Made by a program: the position numbers and the translations under genes. A stretch of DNA of 64,000 nucleotides from Candidatus Thermofonsia Clade 1 bacterium (GTDB taxonomy: Bacteria; Chloroflexota; Anaerolineae; Aggregatilineales; UBA2796), in the NCBI GenBank assembly GCA_002794705.1, contig PGTK01000001.1, forward strand, positions 62,001-126,000. The letters are read 5' to 3'. Position 1 is the first letter of the stretch, and every line of letters begins with the position of its first letter. Of the stretch, positions 35,752 through 43,828 are shown piece by piece. The notes beneath the pieces were generated by a model. The model was not told where the DNA came from. It saw nothing but the letters and a program-made list of their open reading frames with translations, and made no database searches.

Positions 35752-36678
35752 TCACTGTGGGCGCAGCTTGTAGCCCAGTCGGGCTAGGAGCGCCTCATCT
35801 TGCCGCCAGTTTTTCAGCACTTTCACCCACGGCTCAAGGTAGACCTGCGTGCCAAGCAGCTGCTCTAGCTCAGCGCGTGCCTCGCTGCCGATCTTTTTGA
35901 GCATTGCGCCGCCCCGCCCGATCAAAATGCCCTTTTGCGATTCGCGCTCGACGTAGATCACAACGCGGATGTAGGTCAGCGTGGGACTGCGCTCAGCGAA
36001 TTCCTCGACCTCAACAGCGACCGCGTGTGGCACCTCTTGCTCAAGGTTCAGCAGCACTTTTTCGCGCACGATCTCAGCGGCGATATCGCGCAGTGCCGTC
36101 GTGCTGAGCTGATCCTCAGGGTAGTAAAGCGGTCCGGGCGGCAATTTCTCGATCACGCGCCGCAGGAGCGCAGGCACGCCGTCGCCGTTTGCCGCGCTCA
36201 GACTCTCCCAGTCCGCCTCTGGCATCAGGGCGCGGTACGCCTCAATGTGTGGGATAACTTGATCGGGCTTGAGCAAGTCCAGCTTGTTGAGCGCCAGCAC
36301 AACTGGCACTTTGACCGCCTCACGGATCATGGCGGCGGCGCGGGCGTCATCATCATCGGGCAACGTCACAAGATCGCAGACGAAGAGGATCACATCCGCG
36401 TCGTTCAGCGCGGCGCGTGCCACTTCCACCATGAATTTGCCGAGCTTGTGGCGCGGCTGATGAATGCCCGGCGTATCCACAAAAATGGCTTGGACATCGG
36501 GCGCTGTGTAGATTCCGAGTTGGCGCAGGCGTGTGGTCTGTGGCTTGGGACTGACAATGGCGATTTTTTCGCCCAAAATCCGATTCATCAGCGTAGATTT
36601 GCCGACGTTCGGCTTGCCGACCACTGCCACATAGCCGCTGTGGAGCAACTCAGGCGTTTCGGCGTGTGCGTCGCTCAT
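35752..36678 (-). CDS. era: GTPase Era
   Basis: Essential GTPase that binds the 3' end of 16S rRNA during 30S assembly. The G domain shows G1 GKPNVGKST, G3 DTPGIHQPRHKLG and G4 NKLD. The C-terminal KH domain shows ILIGRGGAMLKKIGSEAR followed by YLEPWVKVLKNW. Length (308 residues) is normal. The gene overlaps the mrpG stop by ATGA, so its translation is tied to the antiporter operon; in many bacteria era instead follows ybeY and dgkA, which here lie 15 kb away. That is a local rearrangement of a common cluster. Confidence 0.97.
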   Translation of the reverse strand: MSDAHAETPELLHSGYVAVVGKPNVGKSTLMNRILGEKIAIVSPKPQTTRLRQLGIYTAPDVQAIFVDTPGIHQPRHKLGKFMVEVARAALNDADVILFVCDLVTLPDDDDARAAAMIREAVKVPVVLALNKLDLLKPDQVIPHIEAYRALMPEADWESLSAANGDGVPALLRRVIEKLPPGPLYYPEDQLSTTALRDIAAEIVREKVLLNLEQEVPHAVAVEVEEFAERSPTLTYIRVVIYVERESQKGILIGRGGAMLKKIGSEARAELEQLLGTQVYLEPWVKVLKNWRQDEALLARLGYKLRPQ

Positions 36679-37013
36679 GTTTGCTCCGCTTTCGAGTCAA
36701 TTGGCGGCATATCATCGCGGAAGACGGGCGAGAGCGGCACGCCGCTGCGCCGCGCTGCGGCTGCAATGGCGTGCGAGGCAATCGGCTGCACCAAGACCAG
36801 AAAGACGGCTAGAGCGAGCGCACGCGGCAAGACTCCCTCCAGCAAGAATGCCGCGCCTAGCAAGATTCCCCACAGTCCAAGCGTTGAGACCTTGCCGGAG
36901 GCGTGCAGGCGCGTGTAGACATCCGGCAGGCGGATCATGCCGATCACGCCGATGATCGAAAAAGCGATTCCGAAGTAGAGCGCGGCTAAGCCGAGCAGTT
37001 CGCGTAAGTCCAT
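36675..37013 (-). CDS. mrpG: Na+/H+ antiporter subunit G
   Basis: Small membrane subunit of the multi-subunit Mrp (Mnh) cation/proton antiporter. It has 112 residues and three membrane helices. The family motif appears as IGVIGMIRLPDVYTRLHASGKVSTLG. It overlaps mrpF by one base and era by four bases. Confidence 0.93.
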   Translation of the reverse strand: MDLRELLGLAALYFGIAFSIIGVIGMIRLPDVYTRLHASGKVSTLGLWGILLGAAFLLEGVLPRALALAVFLVLVQPIASHAIAAAARRSGVPLSPVFRDDMPPIDSKAEQT

Positions 37014-37288
37014 TAGAAGAGTCTCCCGTCGCTGAGGTAGCGCGCAACGGCGAGCGTGCCGATGAAGCTGAACGCCGCCAATGCAATGCCGATATCTACG
37101 ATGAAGGCGATGCCTTCCACTAGCGCTAGGACTACGATAATGCCGATCAGGAGCGTGGTGAGCAGATCAATCGCCTGTAGGCGCTCTGCTGCGTTCGGCG
37201 CTCGTAACATGCGCCACAGGCACGGCACAAGCAGTCCGATCAGGATGATCAGGGCGAGCTGTACGCCCGTGTTGGCTAGGTCGCTCAT
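37013..37288 (-). CDS. mrpF: Na+/H+ antiporter subunit F
   Basis: A 91-residue Mrp subunit with three membrane helices. The conserved stretch RLQAIDLLTTLLIGIIVVLA carries the buried aspartate usual in MrpF. It overlaps mrpE by four bases and mrpG by one base. As in other Mrp systems, it probably contributes to the small-subunit module that couples Na+ transport. Confidence 0.92.
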   Translation of the reverse strand: MSDLANTGVQLALIILIGLLVPCLWRMLRAPNAAERLQAIDLLTTLLIGIIVVLALVEGIAFIVDIGIALAAFSFIGTLAVARYLSDGRLF

Positions 37289-37794
37289 GAGTCAGCCTTT
37301 CCTAAGATGGTGCGCAGCATTTTCAGGCGCGCCGCCTGCTCTTGATCGGCAGTTTTGGCGCTTTGAATGTCCAGACAGTGGATGTACATCACTTTGGCGC
37401 CGTCAAACTCAACTGCCAGCTGACCGGGCGTGATCGTGATGGCGTGCGCGCTGAGCGCGGCGATAGTGTCGTCTTGTGTTTCGTCTTGTGTTGGCACAGC
37501 GATGATGCCGGGCTGCATTGGCAGCTTGGGATCGAGGACTCGGCGCGCTACATCAAAGCTGGAGCGCGTGATCTCGATAAATGAGTGCAGCACATATACG
37601 ATCAGGCTGAAAACTTGGCGCGGCAGGCGCGTCGGCTGGATTGTGGCTGCTCTGCGAGTCCCAATCAGCGAGACGACTAGGACGCTGACCACAAAACCGA
37701 CCCCAAAGCCTTCCAAGCTCACACGCGCCGTCACGCCTATCCAGACAACGCTCAACAGGAGCGACGTCGCTATAATGTAAGTGATACGTCCCAT
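37285..37794 (-). CDS. mrpE: Na+/H+ antiporter subunit E
   Basis: A 169-residue Mrp subunit. Two N-terminal membrane helices are followed by a cytoplasmic domain with SLIVYVLHSFIEITRSSFDVARRVLDP and the conserved ALSAHAITITPGQLAVEFD. This last part resembles the usual TPGT motif, here TPGQ. It lies three bases after mrpD and overlaps mrpF by four bases. Confidence 0.92.
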   Translation of the reverse strand: MGRITYIIATSLLLSVVWIGVTARVSLEGFGVGFVVSVLVVSLIGTRRAATIQPTRLPRQVFSLIVYVLHSFIEITRSSFDVARRVLDPKLPMQPGIIAVPTQDETQDDTIAALSAHAITITPGQLAVEFDGAKVMYIHCLDIQSAKTADQEQAARLKMLRTILGKADS

Positions 37795-37797
37795 GCC

Positions 37798-39288
37798 TCA
37801 GCCTCCGAACACAGCTCGGATGTAGAGCGTCGGATCGCCTAAATCAGCGACTGTGCGCGTCACAACGTCAATCAACGGCGTCGCATAGAGACCGAACAAG
37901 ACGCACAGGCTGATCAGGAAGAGCGGCGCAAATTGCGCATCGCCGTATGGCTTTGCCTTCACGCCCTCATCAGGCGGCTGCTGAAAAAGTAGCGACCACG
38001 TGCCGATCATGTATTGCAGCGTGATCAAGCCCGCCGCTACTGCCAAGACCAACGCTATCCAGCCTTGCGCCTCGATCCCGCCTTGCACCAGCGCCACTTT
38101 GCTGATGAAGCCGTTCAGCGGCGGCATGCCTGCCAGCGCCATGCCGCCCAGCAAGTACAGGATGCTGGTCAGCACCATGCCTTTGCCCACGCCGCCGATC
38201 TCGCGCTTGGTGGCTGTTTTGCCGTAAGTTCGGCTGCTGACCACGCCCGTGAGCATTAGCAGCGCCGCCTTGATGAACGAATGGTTCACAGCATAGACCA
38301 GCGCGCCGATCAGCGCGAGGGGAGTCCCCCAGCCAATGGCTACGAGGATAAAGCCGATCTGCCCGAAGGTAGAGTAGGCTAACATGCGCTTAGCATCGTA
38401 GGTGCGCAGCGCGCCCAGACTGCCAAAAAAGATTCCGATCACGCCTAGCACCACCAGTAGGCTCTGGATGATCGGCGCCTCTGCAATGAACAGCGTTGTG
38501 ATCATCCGAATCAGTCCGTAGACGCCCACTTTGACCACAACGGATGACAAAACAGCGTGAACAGGCGTGGGGGCTGTGGTGTGGAAGTCGGGCTGCCAGA
38601 AGTGGAACGGGAAGACGGCGCTCTTGAGCAGGAAAGCGCATGTCAGCATCACGGCAGCCGCCTGCGCCAGAAGCGGACGCTCACCCGTTGCCAGTTTTTG
38701 GGCGATATCGGCAATGGTCAGTGTGCCGAAGGTGGTGTAGATGCTGCCAATGGCGATCAGCAGGAAGAGCGATCCCATAGCGCTGATGAAGAGATATTTG
38801 ATCGCCGCCTCTAAGCCGAGCCGATTGTCTGAGATCGCCACGAGCGCTGTTGAAGAGATCACCATTAGCTCAACAAAGACGAACAGCGTGAAGATATCGC
38901 CCGTGTAGAGCGCGCCGCTCAGCCCGACGCCCATGGTGGCGAAGAGCGGCATAAAAGCGGGATAAGTCACACATTTATCCTTGCAGCCCAGCGCGTAGAG
39001 CAACCCCGCCATGACCACAGTGGTCGCCATAGCTGCAAAGACCGCTGAGAGCTTATCGGCAACGAAGACAATGCCGTAGGGCGGCGCCCAGCCGCCTAGG
39101 CGGTAGGTCTGTATGCCTGAATTGAAGTTCGCTGCGAGCAGGGCTAGACTGCACAGCCATGCTACCACGCCGCCGCCGAAAATTAGCAGGTGTTGCCATG
39201 TGCGGTGGCGCCCGATCAGCAGTCCGAGCGCGACACACAGGAGCGGCACGAAGATCACGCCGATGAAAAGTGGATTGTTCATATTCAT
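37798..39288 (-). CDS. mrpD: Na+/H+ antiporter subunit D
   Basis: A 496-residue homologue of complex I subunits NuoM/NuoN, with about 14 membrane helices. It is one of the two proton-channel-like subunits of Mrp. Family stretches include TGDIFTLFVFVELMVISSTALVAI (helix 5 region, with the conserved Glu), KSAVFPFHFWQPDFHTTAPTPV (conserved Lys) and SFIKAALLMLTGVVSS (second conserved Lys). It overlaps mrpC by four bases at its start. Confidence 0.95.
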   Translation of the reverse strand: MNMNNPLFIGVIFVPLLCVALGLLIGRHRTWQHLLIFGGGVVAWLCSLALLAANFNSGIQTYRLGGWAPPYGIVFVADKLSAVFAAMATTVVMAGLLYALGCKDKCVTYPAFMPLFATMGVGLSGALYTGDIFTLFVFVELMVISSTALVAISDNRLGLEAAIKYLFISAMGSLFLLIAIGSIYTTFGTLTIADIAQKLATGERPLLAQAAAVMLTCAFLLKSAVFPFHFWQPDFHTTAPTPVHAVLSSVVVKVGVYGLIRMITTLFIAEAPIIQSLLVVLGVIGIFFGSLGALRTYDAKRMLAYSTFGQIGFILVAIGWGTPLALIGALVYAVNHSFIKAALLMLTGVVSSRTYGKTATKREIGGVGKGMVLTSILYLLGGMALAGMPPLNGFISKVALVQGGIEAQGWIALVLAVAAGLITLQYMIGTWSLLFQQPPDEGVKAKPYGDAQFAPLFLISLCVLFGLYATPLIDVVTRTVADLGDPTLYIRAVFGG

Positions 39289-39632
39289 CCGATCAGATCG
39301 TCAATTTCGTCTGAGTCAACCGTCTTGAAGCGCCGTGAGGCAAGCACAATAAAGCTCAGCAAGAGCGTATACGTGCCAAAGCTGATCACAATGGCGGTCA
39401 GGATCAGCGCTTGCACTAAGGGATCGCTGGAGGTGCCGCCTGTCACGCGCCCGCTCTCATCCACATAGGCAGGTACTGTGCCTTCGAAGGCGCCTGCCGC
39501 CAACAGGAACAAGTTGATCGCTGTGAACAGGATGTAGAAGCCGAAAGCTGCTTTGATCAGGTCGCGCCGCAGCAGCTGATAGATTCCCATGCCGAACATC
39601 ACGCCTGTGGCAATGGCAAACAGCACACTCAT
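39285..39632 (-). CDS. mrpC: Na+/H+ antiporter subunit C
   Basis: A 115-residue NuoK-like subunit with three membrane helices. The conserved region reads KAAFGFYILFTAINLFLLAAG and PLVQALILTAIVISFGTYTLLL. It overlaps mrpAB and mrpD by four bases each, consistent with translational coupling across the operon. Confidence 0.94.
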   Translation of the reverse strand: MSVLFAIATGVMFGMGIYQLLRRDLIKAAFGFYILFTAINLFLLAAGAFEGTVPAYVDESGRVTGGTSSDPLVQALILTAIVISFGTYTLLLSFIVLASRRFKTVDSDEIDDLIG

Positions 39633-42508
39633 ACTCGCTCCACCTCTTTTGGTCGTTCAATCGTTTGCGTTTTGCGCTTTTCCTCAGCTTCAACTTCTTT
39701 GGGCGAGGCAATCGCCTCCATAATCGTGCAGATGCCGCCCAGCACGGCTAGACAGATGCCGATCTCGAAGAGCGTAGTTGAGGAAAATTTCAAGCCTGCG
39801 GGCAAGTTCAGGTCTTTGAGGAGCGTGATCGCGCCGAACTCACGCCCGAAGATCAGCGGCAAGGCGGCATTGGTGAAGGCAAGCGCCAAGCCCGCGCTGA
39901 TGAAAAAGCGCGGATTCAGCCAAGGCAGGCGCCGCTTGGTCTCTTGGTAGCCGAAGACCACGTACCATGCAGCAATGCCCAGTCCGAGCACTACGCCTGC
40001 TGTGAAGCCGTCGCCCGGCACAGAGCTGGCATAGAGAATTTGCTCAACGGCTATCAGCGCTGAGAACGGCAAGACCAGCAGCGCGCCGAAGCGCGTCAAG
40101 GGCGTCGAGATGCGCGGCGTGGTGTTGACGGTCAGTTCAGCAGGCTCGGTCTCGCTCATTTCAAGGTGATTGCCGCGCTGCAGACGCCGCCACACTTTGC
40201 CTGCCGGCGGTCGAGTCAGCAAGGTGTAGACAGCCACAGACGCCATGCTGAAGACCGTGATTTCGATCATGGTATCCAAGCCGCGAAAGTCGGTGATGAT
40301 GGCGGCGGCTACGTCGTTGATGCCTGTCAGTTTCAGCGCGTTTTCGATGTGCCATTCAGCGATGCTTTGGCGCGAGGGACGGTTCACAACCGCAGCGACT
40401 GCGAGGAAGGTCACTAAGCCGCCAATGGCGCCTGAGATGGCGATGTCGCGCCAAACTTTGGGATGTCGCAGGCTGCGTTCGGCGCGGTTGATGACTTTTT
40501 CGCGCTCTTGCGTGCTGGTCTTGGCGAGGATCAGGATGATCAGCACTGTGGCGAGGGTCTCAACTAGGAATTGGACTAATGCGACATCGGGCGCAGGCTC
40601 TAACAGGAATAAGCCGCCGATGCTGTAGCCTGCCACACCCAGCGAGAGCGCCGCGATGATGTGTCGTTTGAAGAGGATGCTGGCAAAAGTAGTGACTAGT
40701 GAGATGATCAGCAGCACAATCTTGAGTACATCTGCGGAGTCGCGGATGTTGATGTTGAAGCGCGCCCATTTCACAGGGTCAATGATCCCGGAGGCGATCA
40801 CGAATAGGATCAGCGCGCTGAGCATGAAGAGCAGATAGAAGCGAATCTTGCCGTTTTGTAGCCTCAGGAGCAGGTCGCCGAAGGCATTCACGCCGTTCAG
40901 GAAAGCGCGGTAGACCTGCGTTCCGCTCGGTATGGCAGGCAAGCGCAGGCTCAGCCAGTAGCGCCGTATGAGAAAGATCGCGGCGCCAAGGGCGAGTGCT
41001 GTCAGGCTGAGTTGAAAGGGACGATCCAGCTCAGTGGGCAGCAAATGCAGCTTGATGGGCGTCCCTAGCGCTGACTGGATCAGCGGCTTGATGACGGGAT
41101 CGATCAGAAAGCCGAAGATGAGCGATCCCGCAGCTAGGATCGCGGGCGACAGCAACATCGGGAGGGGCGCAGCGTGGTGGTGCGCTGAGTCGTGCGTTTT
41201 GTAGCGCGGTTTGCCCATGAAGACATCCCAGAAGAGGATCAGCGCCATTGTGACGGTCAGGGCAGCGGCAAGCGTCACAACGCCTAGCAAAACATCTGCT
41301 GCGGGACTTTTCTCCATTGCCTTGAGCAGCACTTCCTTCGCCACAAAGCCGAAGAGCGGCGGCACGCCCGCCATTGAGAGCGCTGCAACGCCTGTAGCGA
41401 AGGCAAAGCCGCGCATTTTTGTGCCTAAGCCGCCCAGTTCATCGAGGTTGCGCGTGCCAACGCTGTGATCAACTGCCCCGACGATCAGAAAGAGCGCGCC
41501 TTTGTACATGGCGTGCGCTAAAATGCCCACCAGTGCCGCCATTAGCCCGTAGCCGTTCGGCAAGCCGATCAGCGCCACCAGCGCGCCCAGCCAACTGACC
41601 GTCGAAAAGGCGAGGCAGGCTTTCAGGTCGCGCTCACGAATCGCCCAGAAGGCGCCGATGAACATAGTCAGCAAGCCGATTGTCAGCAGACCGCCTGTCC
41701 ACAGGTCGTTGCTGCCCAGCACGGGATAGAGGCGCAGGAGCAGGTATACGCCCGCCTTGACCATTGTGGCGGAGTGCAGAAAGGTGCTGGCGGGCGTTGG
41801 CGCGGACATGGCATTCGGCAGCCAGAAGTGGAAGGGAAATTGCGCGCTTTTGGTGAAGGCGCCCAGCATCAGCAGGAGCGCGATAGGCAGGAAGGCAGCG
41901 TGATCGCGCACAAGGTCGCCGCTGTTGAGGATCGCGCTCATCTCGTAGCTCTCTGCGGTCGCGCCGAGCAACATCAAGCCGAGCAGGAGCGCTAAGCCGC
42001 CGCCGCCCGTCACTACAAGCGCCATCATCGCACCGATTCGGGCGCTGCGCTCTTTGCCTTTGAAGCCGATCAATAGGAACGAGAGGATCGAGGTCAGCTC
42101 CCAAGCGATGAAGAGCGCCAGGAGGTTGCCTGCCAGCACTACGCCTAGCATCGCGCCGCTGAACGCCATCATCAGCATGAGGAAACGTCCCGCGCTGTGC
42201 GAATCCTCAAAGTAGAAGCCCGTGTAGAGCATCACAAGCGCACCAACGCCTGTCACAATCAGCGCGAAGATGAGCGCTAGACCGTCTAGGTAGATGCTCA
42301 AGTTGAGCTTCAGACTTGGCACCCATTCAAGGGTATGGGTGACGGCGCCCTCGCTTACGCTCGGCGCGTAGCCGACGAAAAATATGAAGAGCAGCGCTAG
42401 TGCACCTGCCATCAGACCGCCCAGCTGTGGCGCGCTCAAGCGGCGACTGAGCGGCATGGCAAATGCAGCAAGCGCGAAAGGCAGACCAATCGCAAGTAGT
42501 ACATCCAT
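39629..42508 (-). CDS. mrpAB: Na+/H+ antiporter subunits A and B, fused
   Basis: First gene of the Mrp operon. The 959-residue product combines an MrpA part (about 1-780, homologous to NuoL) with an MrpB part (about 795-945) that is a separate gene in Bacillus. MrpA landmarks are LFIAWELTSILSFLLIG (Glu), KSAQFPFHFWLPNAMSAPTP (Lys) and MYKGALFLIVGAVDHSVGTR, then the NuoJ-like tail region around residues 570-770. The MnhB domain shows SSVPGDGFTAGVVLGLGIA. Fused MrpAB is known in several lineages. The operon order AB-C-D-E-F-G is complete, so the assembled antiporter should be functional in pH and sodium homeostasis. Confidence 0.94.
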   Translation of the reverse strand: MDVLLAIGLPFALAAFAMPLSRRLSAPQLGGLMAGALALLFIFFVGYAPSVSEGAVTHTLEWVPSLKLNLSIYLDGLALIFALIVTGVGALVMLYTGFYFEDSHSAGRFLMLMMAFSGAMLGVVLAGNLLALFIAWELTSILSFLLIGFKGKERSARIGAMMALVVTGGGGLALLLGLMLLGATAESYEMSAILNSGDLVRDHAAFLPIALLLMLGAFTKSAQFPFHFWLPNAMSAPTPASTFLHSATMVKAGVYLLLRLYPVLGSNDLWTGGLLTIGLLTMFIGAFWAIRERDLKACLAFSTVSWLGALVALIGLPNGYGLMAALVGILAHAMYKGALFLIVGAVDHSVGTRNLDELGGLGTKMRGFAFATGVAALSMAGVPPLFGFVAKEVLLKAMEKSPAADVLLGVVTLAAALTVTMALILFWDVFMGKPRYKTHDSAHHHAAPLPMLLSPAILAAGSLIFGFLIDPVIKPLIQSALGTPIKLHLLPTELDRPFQLSLTALALGAAIFLIRRYWLSLRLPAIPSGTQVYRAFLNGVNAFGDLLLRLQNGKIRFYLLFMLSALILFVIASGIIDPVKWARFNINIRDSADVLKIVLLIISLVTTFASILFKRHIIAALSLGVAGYSIGGLFLLEPAPDVALVQFLVETLATVLIILILAKTSTQEREKVINRAERSLRHPKVWRDIAISGAIGGLVTFLAVAAVVNRPSRQSIAEWHIENALKLTGINDVAAAIITDFRGLDTMIEITVFSMASVAVYTLLTRPPAGKVWRRLQRGNHLEMSETEPAELTVNTTPRISTPLTRFGALLVLPFSALIAVEQILYASSVPGDGFTAGVVLGLGIAAWYVVFGYQETKRRLPWLNPRFFISAGLALAFTNAALPLIFGREFGAITLLKDLNLPAGLKFSSTTLFEIGICLAVLGGICTIMEAIASPKEVEAEEKRKTQTIERPKEVERV

Positions 42509-42695
42509 ACTGTGAGCCTATCGGTGAGAGAGTTCGTGAGTCAGCATAACGCGCATAGCCTTGCTGCGCAACTTGTGCCAACTTGTGCGAGGATTGCCTT
42601 GGCGCCCGATCTATCTCAGAAGACTCTGGGCTAGGCAGAGCGCGCCCTTTGCGCGTATGATCTAAGCACCTTTAGCAGTTTAGGAGATTATCCCT

Positions 42696-43721
42696 GTGAG
42701 TGCATCCCCAAAAACTGGGCAGGCGCCTGAGCGCAGCGAGCCAAGCGCAGCGCGGCGCGTCTTGTACTTTGTAATTTTCGGCGCGGTCGTGATCGCTATC
42801 GTGGTCGGGGCGGCGGCGCTGCTGTTGGGCGATCTGTTCGGACGCTGGAATAGCAGTCCGTTGCGTGAGCCGAAGGCGTTAGCGGAAGGCGTTGAGATTG
42901 TGCCATTCTTGAGCCTGAACGATAGCCGAATCTTCCCCTATGGCATTGCCTACGGCGAGGGCGAGTTCTACCTTAGCCTGTTTGGCGGCAATGCGGTGCG
43001 GCGCATCACGCCTGAGGGCACTATGCGCTTTATGGCGCAGCTGGATGCGCCCGCTGCGCTCGCCTATGTGCGCAACACGGTCTATGTGATTGACTACAAT
43101 CAGGTGGGCGCCTTCAGCTCAGGCGCGCTGAAGGCAATTGCCGCTGATGGCTCGCTGCGCAGCGTGAGCGAGTCGCCAGCGGCGCGTGGCTTGCCGCTTT
43201 TCGCGGGTCTAGCGGCTGATCCGCAGGGTCTGTTGTACCTCTCGCACCCTGAAAACGGCTCAATCTGGCAGATCACGCTTGGTGGCACAGCGACCCTCCT
43301 CTGGACGGCGCCGCAGGTCGCTAACACGCGCCCAAGTCCCACTGGACTCGCCTACAATCGCTGGGATGAGTCGCTGATTGTAGCGGATTCTGGCACAGGT
43401 AGCTTGTATCGGCTAGTCATGACCGAATCGGGCGTGGAGAGTCAGCTACTCTATCGTCAGCAGGGCTTTGATCCACGCGCCCTGACCATAGATCGGCAAG
43501 GGCGACTGTTTGTCGCGGCGTGGCAGGGCGATAACGGGACGCTCTACCGCTACAGCGAGGCAGACGGTCTGGTGGCATTGGCAGAGGGCTTCCGCCAGCC
43601 GACGAGCATCATCGCTGTTGAGAATACGGTCTATGTGGTCAATTCTGGGACGTTCGGCTTGATTGGCGGCGTGGAAGTGCGACCGCCTTTCCGCGTGGAT
43701 GCCGTACGCCTGCCCAACTGA
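42696..43721 (+). CDS. Membrane-anchored beta-propeller (NHL/SMP-30-like) protein
   Basis: A 341-residue protein. One membrane helix (about 22-48, LYFVIFGAVVIAIVVGAAAL) anchors a C-terminal extracytoplasmic part made of repeated four-strand blades: FPYGIAYGEGEFYLSLFGGN, PAALAYVRNTVYVIDYN, FAGLAADPQGLLYLSHPENG, SPTGLAYNRWDESLIVADSG, PRALTIDRQGRLFVAAWQGD and PTSIIAVENTVYVVNSG, about six blades in all. Such propellers bind ligands or other proteins or act as lactonases; no catalytic residues are apparent. The GTG start has AGGAGA eight bases upstream. Confidence 0.75.
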   Translation: MSASPKTGQAPERSEPSAARRVLYFVIFGAVVIAIVVGAAALLLGDLFGRWNSSPLREPKALAEGVEIVPFLSLNDSRIFPYGIAYGEGEFYLSLFGGNAVRRITPEGTMRFMAQLDAPAALAYVRNTVYVIDYNQVGAFSSGALKAIAADGSLRSVSESPAARGLPLFAGLAADPQGLLYLSHPENGSIWQITLGGTATLLWTAPQVANTRPSPTGLAYNRWDESLIVADSGTGSLYRLVMTESGVESQLLYRQQGFDPRALTIDRQGRLFVAAWQGDNGTLYRYSEADGLVALAEGFRQPTSIIAVENTVYVVNSGTFGLIGGVEVRPPFRVDAVRLPN

Positions 43722-43754
43722 GCGCCTCTGTGCCTATCTATGCCTCTGCAGCGT

Positions 43755-43788
43755 GTTCAGGGACTTGCCGTGTGGCAAGCCCCTGAAC
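43755..43788. terminator. Long bidirectional hairpin between the propeller gene and ppdK
   Basis: GTTCAGGG-A-CTTGCC pairs with GGCAAG-C-CCCTGAAC: fourteen pairs, one A-C mismatch and a GTGT loop. It lies between two convergent genes and has no T-tract on either side; a shared 3'-end structure is likely. Confidence 0.6.
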
Positions 43789-43828
43789 GAGAGGCAAGAG
43801 GTGAAGTTGTGAGGAGACTCAAACAGGC

